64,000 bases of DNA from Candidatus Methanobinarius endosymbioticus. GTDB taxonomy: Archaea; Methanobacteriota; Methanobacteria; Methanobacteriales; Methanobacteriaceae. The position numbers and the translations under genes are program-made. The notes beneath the pieces are model-generated. The model was not told where the DNA came from and made no database searches. It worked only from the letters and a program-made list of their open reading frames with translations. Of the stretch, positions 41,630 to 51,978 are shown piece by piece; position 1 is the stretch's first letter, and each line of letters opens with the position of its first letter. Where the stretch lies: positions 1 to 64,000 of the forward strand of contig NIZT01000070.1 of NCBI GenBank assembly GCA_003315655.1. Direction: 5' to 3'.

Positions 41630-42513
41630 ATGATCAGCATATTTCAATAAAAACATATTGGTCTGTCCAATGAAATTATATTTAGATGAGAAATTTAATG
41701 AAAAAATAGAAAATGAAATACTACTTTATAAAACAATAAAAGAATTAAGAATAGATTTAAATGATTTATTTCATAGAAATTTTAGGAAATTAAAAAAAGA
41801 TATGAAATTAGAAGAAAATCTAAGTAAAAATATAGAAGAATGCCTGAAAAATTCATTAGAAATTATCGATAATATACCTTTCAAAAACCAAAATAAAAAA
41901 ATGAAATTATAGAGAATATAGATAGTAAAAATTTAAACAACGATAAAAAACTGAATGAAATGATTATAAAGAAAAAATTGAAAAACTTAAAATAGAATTT
42001 GAGTCTGAAACTTATTTTAATATGAAAATACTATCTTTAAAAGCTCAAAAAGCTATTTTAATAAATGAAAAAGATGGAAATCAGATTACAGAACTATTTT
42101 TTCCAACATCTATGTATAGTTACCTAATGAAAGATCCACAAATAGGAATTGCTGGAATTTGTGATAAAATTGAGATAATTGAGGGAAAATATTATCTAAT
42201 AAGTATAAAATCTTCAAATCCTCCATTAAAAGGAAGTTGGGATGGAGATTCTATTGAATTAGTTGCTTCTGCAATGTTAATCGAAAAAGAATTTGATACT
42301 GAAGTATTTGTAGGATTTATTGATTATTTAAAAATTGGAGAAAGAAGACCAATAGTAATGGATGCAAACCTAAGAAAAAGACTTTTTAAAACTTTAGAGG
42401 AGATAGAAGATATTTTAACAGAACAAATAGTTCCAGAAATCAATGAAAAAATAGAAAAATGTATGAATTGTGAATATAATGGAATTTGTAATCAATCAAG
42501 CATGATTAAATAA
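41630..42513 (+). pseudogene. Solo Cas4/Dna2-like PD-(D/E)xK nuclease, decayed
   Basis: Cas4-like proteins are Fe-S nucleases; no CRISPR array or other cas gene is nearby. AGGA precedes ATG 41630 (MISI...), then the frame shifts and resumes as VCPMKLYLDEKFN, containing the first Fe-S cysteine. The N-terminal piece ends at 41912, and after further shifts the C-terminal piece (42022-42513) encodes GICDKIEIIEGKYYLISIKS, then SWDGDSIELVASAM, and ends with the cysteine cluster CMNCEYNGIC. In the nuclease motif the usual E-x-K appears as S-I-K (AGT codon), so the catalytic glutamate is missing too. At least three indels. Confidence 0.65.
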
Positions 42514-42585
42514 TTAAAAATTAAAAAAGAATAAATAATAATAATATGTTATAAAAAATTAAATTCAAAGAAAAAAAATGGATTA

Positions 42586-45500
42586 TTAATAAAAAAATAA
42601 AAATAATCTATTTAAATTTGAATTTACCATATTATTTTTATAATTAGATTCTAAAAGAGACTTATTGTAGTTTAATGAAATAAATTTGTATGAGTTTAGC
42701 TGTTTAGAGCTTTTAAAAACTGGTAAAGTTACAGTTACAGATTTTAAAGGAGGTAAACTTTTCCAAAAGCTCCAAATTTAGGTATGGTAAAAGATAAAGT
42801 TTCTTTTGCAACTCTTTGTGTACCATACCAAAAATTAACTTTAAATTTTGTTGCAGCTTTATTTCCAATATTTTTTATAGTAATTTTATAATATTTTCCA
42901 GATCTAATTACTTTAACAGTCCTTACATCTGCTTTATATCTAATATAATCATCATTTTTAAATAAAACTTTATTATTACTATAATCAGATTCAACTGCAT
43001 GTTTACCAAAATTTATATAAGCTAATTTTTTATACTTTATATGATGATAATATGGATAAAATTTAACAAAACTCACTTTTTCTTTATTTGGAGTTATAGG
43101 ACCAACCTAATGTTATTATATTTATTTTTCTTATACATCAACGTTAATATAGCTTTTGATGATTTTAAATCACCTTCATTTTTTACTAATATTTTATAAT
43201 AATTGTTTTTATATCTTTTAATATGCGTTATCAATAAATCTGCACTAGGTTTAACATTAATATTTACAGAATCTTGAACTCCAATAAATTTGTCATCTCC
43301 ACCATATAATTCTAATATTGTGAATTCCAGAAACTAAACTTTTAAAGTTAAAAACAGCAATTCCATTTAAATCTGTATGAACTTGATATATTTGATCATT
43401 ATAATAAAAAAGAACTTTTCTATGACCCTAACCATTCAAAATTATTTCTACTTTTATCTCCACAGCTTAAGCTAACTTTAATTGTAGATAATTGTCCTTT
43501 ATTAACAGGATTTTTAGAAACAGACACTGACATGAAAGTTTTTTCATCAAAATTAAAACTTTTAGAAAGACTAAAAGTTTCATAAAAATCTTCTCTATGA
43601 GGTTGAATATCAATTACAAATTTATATTTGCCTAAAACTTGTTTTTGATCCCAATTAATATTTCGTTCATAATATCCATTACTATCTGTATTTTCTACAA
43701 TATCATAATATTTTTCACCATCGGATAATAACTTTGTATATGAACAATTCCACTAACTGGATCTCCATTATTATCTGTGACTTTAACAGATAATTTACTT
43801 GTTTGACCTCTAGTAGCATCAATAATATCTACATCAGCTTTAGTAGTGATTTTTGCACTAACTGTATTCAAAACACTTAATAATAACAATAAACAATACA
43901 TATTCATTTACACCAACAAACACATCATACCAAATATAATCATTACCAACACTTATAGTAGAACCACTCAAAGAATTACTACTAACATAAACCATACCTT
44001 CTGGAAGACTATCAGTAACATTAACATATGTACTATTAGGACCATGGTTAGTAATATTAATTGTGAATTCAACTAGATCTCCATTTAAAACACTGGTTGC
44101 ATTTGCTGTTTTAATTATTTCTATAAGGCTTGAAGTATTAACCTCAACAGTTTCATTAGTAGAATTATTATCCGTATTATTAGAACTAGAATTAACACCA
44201 ACTCATTACCTACTTTAGTGCCACTTCCATAGCTCGAGTTATCACTTACATAAATCATACCATCAGGCAAAAAATCAGTACTATTTACAAAAGTACTGCT
44301 TGGACCATTGTTAGTTACACCAATAGTAAACTCAACCAAATCACCATTCAACACACTAGTAACATTAGCAGTCTTAACAATTTTAATATTAGATGTAGCA
44401 ATGCTAAGAATTTCTAAAATTATATCTTCGTCATTAGATAGTGTATTTAAAGAATATTTTTTATTAGCTTCAAGTGTCACGTTTTCTGAATAAAGAATTG
44501 TACGAATATCACCAATGATTGTTTCATTTACTTGATTTCCTATTTTAAAGATTAATTCTACCAAGAATTCTGGTAATAAATTAGGGTCATGCTTTCCTAA
44601 TGTATTAAAAGATAAATAATATGATAAAATTATACGAGTGCCTTCACTGTATAATTCATTGAGCTATTTACAATAGTACTTGCATCATTTGCAGATAAAC
44701 GTGAAACATACCACTCATTAACAGTGATCCCAGTAAATTTGACCTAGAGCATTATTTTTTCCCCACAGTTTAGCTCAGCATTAGAACCTAAACCAGTATT
44801 ATAAATACCCATAGAGTTTTTATATATTCTGTTATAATTAACTATATTATTATTTTCCAGATATATTGAAACCATACCCTCTATTAGCTAATATTGTAGA
44901 ACTCATAACACAATTGTTGTTACCAAGAATTAAAAATCCATAACCATTTTCAGTTACTGTTCCATTAGTAAAGTTGTTTCCAGAAGCAAAATTATTAAAT
45001 GTAACTGCAATATTTGATAATTTAACGATTAAAAGGTTAATAAATTTGTTATTGTTTCCATTAATTAAAATACCTTTTTTAGTACCATTATTTAAAATAT
45101 TATCATGGTTAATATTGTTTCTATTTCCATCAAATACTAACATAATTCCATTATTTAAAAAAGTGTTATAATTAATTAGGAAATTATTTAAATTAACAGT
45201 AGAGTCATTAAAACCTATGCCTAAAACTGCATCATTAGTATTAAATCTATTTTTATTAATTGTAATTTGATCATTCAAAGTATATATTGTAGTGAAATTA
45301 TTATTTGCAAAATTATTATTGCTGAGGTTTATTTTAGAATATATAAAACAGCCCCCACCAAAATTAGTATTGTTATTATTAAACACTGAATTATTTATTA
45401 TCCATTATATGAGTCATTTTCATAAAATAAAATTGGCTTCACCATAGTTTCAAGTATTATTATCAAATAGACAATTATTTACATATAAATTAGGACAATT

Positions 45501-48078
45501 AGTATAAAATGCTCCGCCACCATTAATTCCAATATTATTTTTAAATATAGAATTATTTATAATAGCACTGTTTCCATTCATACTGCTATAAAGACACCGC
45601 CCCAATTTGCAGTGTTATTAGTAAAGTTTGAATTATTGTAAAATTCAAATAATTATTATATATAACTCCACCATTTCCTGGTGCAATATTATTTTCAAAT
45701 TTAGAGCCCAATATTTTAAAATTTGTACCTCTATTATTTAAAATAACTCCTCCATTCATTATTTTATTCTCAAAGAACGTTGAATTTTTTATAAAGAAAT
45801 TATTTCCTATATAATTGTAAATAACTCCTCCTGCAGTAGTCGCACGATTATTATTAAAAATAGAGCCCATAATATTGAAATCATTTCCTCTAGTATTTAT
45901 TATTGCTCCACCATCACGACCATCACGATTATTATTAAAAATAGAGTTGATTATTCTAAAATTATTCTCATAATAATTCCTAATAGCTCCACCACCATTA
46001 TAAGTACTATTATTATTGAAAATACAGTTATCTATAGTGAAATTTTCTCCAACATGTCCCATTAATAGCTGTATTATTAACAAATGTTGAATTTTTTATA
46101 AAAGCATAATACCAATAAGTATCAATAGCTCCGCCTAAAGTAGCCATATTATTTTTAAATAAAGAATTTAATACTGTAAAACGATTTCCAAAATTATAAA
46201 TTACTCCTCCAGAAGCATCAGTTTGAAGATCATCAATTTAAAAGCTTTATTATTATCAAATATTGAATCATATATTTTTAAATTGTTCCTATCATTCCAA
46301 ATAGCTCCATCTTGATGATATACATAATTATTAGTAAAATTACAATATAATATTTCTAAATTTGCTCGAAGATTACAAATACCCCTCCACCAGTAGCATC
46401 ATTGTTAATAAAAGTTGAATTATTAATCATGGCTTTATTAGTATTATTTATAAAAATAACCCCACTTGAATTGATTGCAGAGTCATTTATAAATTTAAAA
46501 TCACTAATATTTAAAGATAAAAAATCATTAGCTCCATTTGCAATATTATAAATCGTTCCACCATTTGAAACAGAATTGTTTATAAAATATGAACCAGCTA
46601 TATTAACACTAGTGTTTAAATACCTCATAAATATAGCACCACCTGAAATAGCAGAGTTATTTATGAAATAAGTGTTTAAAATATTAACTTTTGCAATAGA
46701 ACTTAAATATAAAGCATCTCCATAGATAACAGCTTTATTATACATAAAATAAGTATCAGAAATATTAAGCGCTGTTGAAGTAATAATAGCTACAATACCA
46801 CCTATAGAAGAAGAATTATTTATAAAATTTGATTTAGATATAATTCCCATAGAAAGATCAGTACAATATATTGCTGAACCATTGGTAGCTTTATTAAATT
46901 CAAAATTAGAGTTAGTATATTCATATATGAATCCAACCCAAATACCAATGCTCCACCATATACATTAGCAGAGTTAGAAATAAAGTTAAAATTTTGAATA
47001 TTAACTCTTACATAACCAAAAGCAGATATAGCTCCACTTATTGTAGTTGCAGTATTTTCTATAAATGTTGAATTCATGATTGATGCATATACCGTATTAG
47101 AAGCAGAAGTAGGGCCATTTAAAGATATTGCTCCAACCATATATTGAAGAACCAGAACTAGCATATGCAGAATTCCTATTAAATATACAATTAATTATCA
47201 CTAAATTAGGAACATCACTATGAGAATAAACTGTACCACAATTAATTTCACGATTATTTGTAAAAATAGTATTATTAATTGTTATTCTAGAAGCTGAATT
47301 ATATATAGCTCCTCCATAAATAGGAAAAGTATTATTAATAAAAGTACAATTATCAATACTTAAAATTCCTCCAGAACCAGAAGTAACATTCCTATAAATG
47401 GCTCCACCACCACTGGTCACACCACTACCAGACCCAATACATCCAATGAAAACAAGATTATAAATATAAACAAATAAATTATCGGTTACAATAGTAAATA
47501 TCCTACTTTGTCCATTTGCATTAATAATAACTCCATTACCAAACCATAAGAATAATCCCCATTATTGTAACACTTTTGGTGATAGCTATTGCAGAAAGTG
47601 TGCCATCAATAAATGAATAAGTACCATTTGCAATATAAATAGTTCCTCCATCTCTTACAACTAATAAAGCAGCTTTTATTGTTTTTAAAGATCTAGGCCA
47701 TGAATCATCAATGTTATTATCATTACCAGTAGTACTAACATAAACATGATCTAGGGAATTAGGAGATCCTTGAATAACTATATTATTTGAATTAATTTTA
47801 TTAGAAATTTTGTTTTTAGAAGAAGTTTGATTAGAATTAGTATTATTAGAAGAATCTTGATCGACATTATTTTTATTAGAAGATATATCATTTGAATTAA
47901 TATCATTAGAAGAAGTTTTATCAGAAGCACTGTCTTTAGAAGAATTTTTTTCAAAACCAGCTTTTACAAAAATACCATTATTAGATTCAGGTTTATTAGA
48001 AGAAATTTTATTAAAATTAGTATTAATAGAAAATTTATTATTGTAATCAATAATATTTTTTTGAGCAGAAACACTCAT
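42586..48078 (-). pseudogene. Very large adhesin-like protein, broken throughout (locus 4)
   Basis: Leftward remnant of about 5.5 kb. It begins near 48078 with MSVSAQ, which looks like the end of a signal peptide whose hydrophobic part has decayed. A Ser/Asn-rich spacer follows, then VYVSTTGNDNN and DGGTIYIANGTYS, the usual start of the beta-helix region. Repeats of the type NSTFINNDATGGGV extend to about 44850 in many frames. Two or more DUF11-type repeats (LVEFTIGVTNNGPSSTFVN) follow at 44564-43950, then Ig-like domains (VTDNNGDPVSGIVHI) and a CARDB-like domain (YYKITIKNIGNKAATKFKV) at 43076-42744, ending at 42586. More than ten frame changes. Confidence 0.8.
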
Positions 48079-48129
48079 AATTATCTCTGAATCAGAGAAA
48101 AATTGTATTATCTGATAAATTCTAGCATC

Positions 48130-49091
48130 AAATCTTAAGCTATTGTTTTAAGAGCTTAATAATCTTCTTTCAATATATCTAAGCAATTTTGGATTAAAAA
48201 CATTTTTATCATTTAAACCAAAAGTATAATTTAATCATATATTTTTACATTTGATGTAATGAAGTGTCTTTAATTTCATTGTTTAAGATCACTTTAGAAA
48301 TATATGTAACAAAATAATTATTTAATTTAATACCTTTAACCTTAGGTGTGTTTGAACCCCAATAATTATAATCACAATTTAATGAAATTTTGTCTGAACG
48401 ATAAATATTAAATTTATTATATTGAATTGGAACATATTCTACATTATTATAAAAATTATTAAAAATATTATAATTTATAATATTATTAAAACCTTTACCT
48501 TTAATGAAAATTGTAGAATAAAAAGGAATATTATTTTTTTCAAAATTAGTGTTAAAAACAGAACTAATGATCTTATGATTATTTCCACCATTAATATAAA
48601 TTGCTGCACCATTAGAATCTGCTTGATTATTAACAACATTACAATTATTAATAATTAAGTTTCCACCATTGGAATATATTGTCCACTTAAGTTAGACTTA
48701 CCATTTATGAAAGTTATATTGACAAGTTTCAATGTGTTTCCATGATTAACTTTAAAAATATATCCAAGAAAAGAAGCATCTATAATTGTTTTTTCTTTAT
48801 TTTTTCCAATAAATGTAATATTTTTACCTATTGATCAACTCTATATTTTTTGATCCTTTATATATTCCATTTTCAAGGATAATTTTTCCACCATTATCAA
48901 CAGCATGTAAAGAATCGTTTATAAAAACCTTAAGATTGTTAAAATTAGAACCAAGATTATCATCATCCCCAGTTAGGACTAGTATAAACAACATCTTGAG
49001 CATAACTTGCTGCTATTGAAGTGGCAAAAATAAGTATCGCAATAAGTAATACAAAAATACAATTTTTTTTATTTATTATACGTTCAGACAT
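48130..49091 (-). pseudogene. Adhesin-like protein, truncated and frameshifted (locus 5)
   Basis: GGTGA precedes ATG 49091, giving a signal peptide (RIINKKNCIFVLLIAILIFA, cleavage near SYA-Q) and then VVYTSPNWG. Beta-helix pieces continue in other frames: DNGGKIILENGIYKG, INNCNVVNNQADSNGAAIY, then CDYNYWGSNTPKVKGIKL, a motif that usually ends the helix region. After a Y-T-F-G-L-N segment the frame ends at about 48130. The left boundary with locus 4 is not certain; the two could be one gene interrupted by a deletion, but each has its own N-terminal beta-helix start. Confidence 0.7.
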
Positions 49092-49238
49092 TATATTCAC
49101 CATTAAATTATAAAAATAAATATAAAAACTTGTAAATTTACAAATTTTATTATTTACCATTTATTTTTAAGTTGATTAAATCCATATATCAGTTAAAATC
49201 ATAAATATATACTCTGAATTGTTTATTATTGAATTATA

Positions 49239-49394
49239 GATTTCATTTCAGCTGGTAATGGAAAACTTAGTTTAACACAATTAGAATTTGATATTAATTC
49301 AAAAAAGAAAGTAGATAAAATCATAGTTGTTATAACAAATTATAAAGGCAAAAAAGTTCAAACAATTGAAAAACAAGTCCAATTAGGAGATTGA
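49239..49394 (+). pseudogene. C-terminal gene fragment of unknown family
   Basis: An open frame without start, from 49239 to TGA at 49394, encodes about 51 residues (GNGKLSLTQLEFDINSKKKV, then IIVVITNYKGKKVQTIEKQV). An in-frame stop lies immediately before it. It is 6 bp upstream of and in phase with the next small gene, and overlaps that gene's ribosome binding site (GGAG at 49386). It looks like the 3' end of a lost gene. Confidence 0.4.
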
Positions 49395-49400
49395 TTATTT

Positions 49401-49937
49401 ATGGAAAAAATGAAAAAATACATATTAATTGCAGTAGTTGGAATAATATTATTATTCCCAGGGATTTACATATTTAATCAAGTTACCAATGTTGGAGTGA
49501 ATCCATTTGGATTGGGAAAGAATACAATACAAGTAGAATCTGATGTAAGTCAAGGTATCGAAATTACAATATATAAATATTCAAATGTAAAACAAAACGA
49601 TAATGGAACTTATAATGCTAGTCAATTTTTTGATTTATACAGGAATAAAGAAACGAGTAATGATAATTGAGTATTGGAAGATAGCCCTAATGGAAATAAA
49701 GAGATAATAACAATTGAAAATGGCAAAGGTTCACACGATATCTCTTCAAATATCGATTTTATTTTAATAGATGACTTAAGAACAGATGGGGACAAAGAAA
49801 ATGTTCTTGCAAAAATAATAGTGTATTCTAATGGCATTTCAATTTATGAATCTAAAGGCGAATTTTATTCTTGGAGCGATTATAGTTTTATTTCTTTATA
49901 TAATCTTATTCTTGATAAGAATAATGGGAAAAATTAG
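49401..49937 (+). pseudogene. Small membrane-anchored protein interrupted by an in-frame TGA
   Basis: ATG 49401 starts a signal-anchor (MKKYILIAVVGIILLFPGIY) followed by a hydrophilic, probably extracellular domain. A TGA at 49668-49670 stops it after 89 codons, and the same frame continues for another 88 codons (VLEDSPNGNKEIITIENGKG ... LILDKNNGKN) to TAG at 49937. The continuous frame on both sides indicates a single nonsense change in a protein of about 178 residues. The family is not recognised. A selenocysteine reading is unlikely because the site lies in an unstructured polar stretch. Confidence 0.6.
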
Positions 49938-50182
49938 TAATTTAAATATTGATAGATAATTTAAAAACAAGAATTATATTATTTTCATATATATTAAGAT
50001 AATTTAAAAAGAAACTTATAGTAACTTGGAATAATTGTAGTATTTTATAATAATAGAAAATAAAAATATTACCTATTACTCATTAAATACTATTAATCAC
50101 ATATACTATTGGATTTATTTATGAATATTAAACATTAATTATAGTAAAGTTATAATAAAATATTTAATAAAAATGAAAATAT

Positions 50183-51421
50183 TTAGATGTTTTTAGATAA
50201 ATATCTAACTATTTCTTTTAAACGAACTATATCAATATCAGATTTTATCCCTATAGGATTAAAGTGAGTTTTAGTAGCTATAAACCCTTCTTCTTTCATC
50301 ATGTTCATGACATCGACTAATTTAGGAGCACTTATTTTAAGATTTCTACAGATAAGATGAATATCATAGAATGTTATTGGAGCATCAGCTTCTTCAAGAC
50401 AAGTATTCAATAGCTTTAGAACTTTCTTTTCAGTATTGACATGTTTTTTATTAGGATTATTAGAAATATCATTATTATTTTCATCTAATCTATTATTATG
50501 ACTATCAGGATTATATTCATCGATTTTTTGAATCATTTTATTAATAAAATCAGCATTTTGAAGATACCCAATCCAAAGAGGACCTGCATTGATTAGTTTT
50601 TCACCACAAATAGGACAATTTTCTGGAATTGAATTAGCTAATACTTTTATAGATGACCTATATAAACACTTTTTACAGTGTGAGATATAACCAATATTAT
50701 TAGCTAAAGATTCATCTGTATTAGCTGAACCTTTATTAATTTTAATGTAAAGTCTCATATAATGTTCACTACTATGAGACAATTTAATATCTTCAATATA
50801 TTTTTTATATTTAGCTATGGTTAAAGCTACAAAACCAGCTAATATCCTAATACCATTTTCATGACAATATTCACTTTTATATGGTTTAGCATTGTACTTT
50901 CTAATACATGGTTCTTTATATGTTCCACATAATGCAGAAGTATCAGTAGCTGTAATACATAGAAGAGAATCTTTTTTTAATGAATAACCTACAGAATCAA
51001 CAAAATAAGAAGTAGTTCCAAAAGGATCAATATCTAATACATCAAATATTCCTCTATTTTCACGAAGTAATATGTTAGCTTCATGTTGATAAATATCTAT
51101 TTCAACGTCGTTAGCTATAGAATTTTCAAGAGATTGTTCAATAGCTAAAGAGCTGATATCATTTACAGCTACATTTCCAACATCAGAGATCTCTTTTTTA
51201 TAGCGTATAGCTCGTATTCCACTTCCACCAAATACATCACAAATATTTATCTCACGATCAACTTCTTCCTGAAATGTCTGTAAAGCAAGTATAGATATAT
51301 CTCTATTAAACTCCATTTTAGGATTATAAAACACAGGAGCACTAGATGAAACCTTTTCAAATTTAGGAACCTTAATTTCAACTAAACCTTCATTAAATAT
51401 TTCATTTTCTTGTTCATCCAT
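50183..51421 (-). CDS. trm1: tRNA (guanine(26)-N2)-dimethyltransferase
   Basis: SAM-dependent enzyme that methylates G26 of tRNA. The 412-residue protein shows the N-terminal FNEGLVEIKVPKF and VFYNPKMEFNRDISI, the SAM loop DVFGGSGIRAIRY, the catalytic DIDPFGTTSYFVD, and the zinc-binding cysteines CKKC ... CPICGE. An Asn/Asp-rich insertion (DENNNDISNNPNKKH, about residues 312-330) is the kind of low-complexity loop seen in other core genes here. ATG 51421 is preceded by AGGGTGAAT. It is intact between broken adhesin genes. Confidence 0.94.
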   Translation of the reverse strand: MDEQENEIFNEGLVEIKVPKFEKVSSSAPVFYNPKMEFNRDISILALQTFQEEVDREINICDVFGGSGIRAIRYKKEISDVGNVAVNDISSLAIEQSLENSIANDVEIDIYQHEANILLRENRGIFDVLDIDPFGTTSYFVDSVGYSLKKDSLLCITATDTSALCGTYKEPCIRKYNAKPYKSEYCHENGIRILAGFVALTIAKYKKYIEDIKLSHSSEHYMRLYIKINKGSANTDESLANNIGYISHCKKCLYRSSIKVLANSIPENCPICGEKLINAGPLWIGYLQNADFINKMIQKIDEYNPDSHNNRLDENNNDISNNPNKKHVNTEKKVLKLLNTCLEEADAPITFYDIHLICRNLKISAPKLVDVMNMMKEEGFIATKTHFNPIGIKSDIDIVRLKEIVRYLSKNI

Positions 51422-51978
51422 TAGCTATTCACCCTATATTTTATTTTATAATTTTATTTATTATTATTCTATTAAATTATTTTATTATAAAGTTATATTA
51501 TTATATTATTATATTAAAATTATTCCAAATATCAAAGTACTTTTTAAAAATAATTTTAAAATATTTTTCATTTTATATACTTATTAAAAATTTAAAATCA
51601 AAAAATCGAAAGGTTTATTAGTGAGTACTTACTACATCATGTATAAAGAAATATGAATGATTCCTCAGTATTATTTTGTATATAGAATAAATTTACTATT
51701 TTAACTTCGTTAAACCGTGGTATAAAGAAATAAATTTTTTTAGGGGGTTTCAAAAGATAATGTTTAATTCAGTATTGAAGTAGTGAGTATTCAATATTAT
51801 TAATGAGGAGAAAATTAAATATATAATATTATAATGTAATTTTCTTCTGATTAATAAAGAATAAGAAAGTAATAAAACATGAATAGGTAATTATTGATCC
51901 TAAATCATATATTACTGCATTATTAATCAAAAAAATTATAATAAATTATTTAATTGGGCATAAAGGAGGTGAAAAACG
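51422..51978. other. Long upstream region of adhesin locus 6
   Basis: A 557-bp gap. It holds a near-palindrome TAGTGAGTACTTACTA at 51619-51634 (one G:T-type mismatch pair) and a repeat of tagtgagta near 51783. aacttcgttaaaccgtgg (about 51702) and taggggg (about 51741) stand out as GC-richer. GGAGGTG at 51965-51971 is the adhesin ribosome binding site. No gene seen. Confidence 0.4.

Noticed and set aside
44121..48078. Repeated arrays suspected to be CRISPR
   Set aside because: The similarity is coding repeats of beta-helix and DUF11 domains; unit lengths vary and no constant repeat with unique spacers exists.
49668..49670. In-frame TGA as selenocysteine
   Set aside because: The context is a polar, unconserved stretch with no redox motif, and no hairpin resembling a SECIS element was seen. 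Other genes here have plain nonsense mutations.
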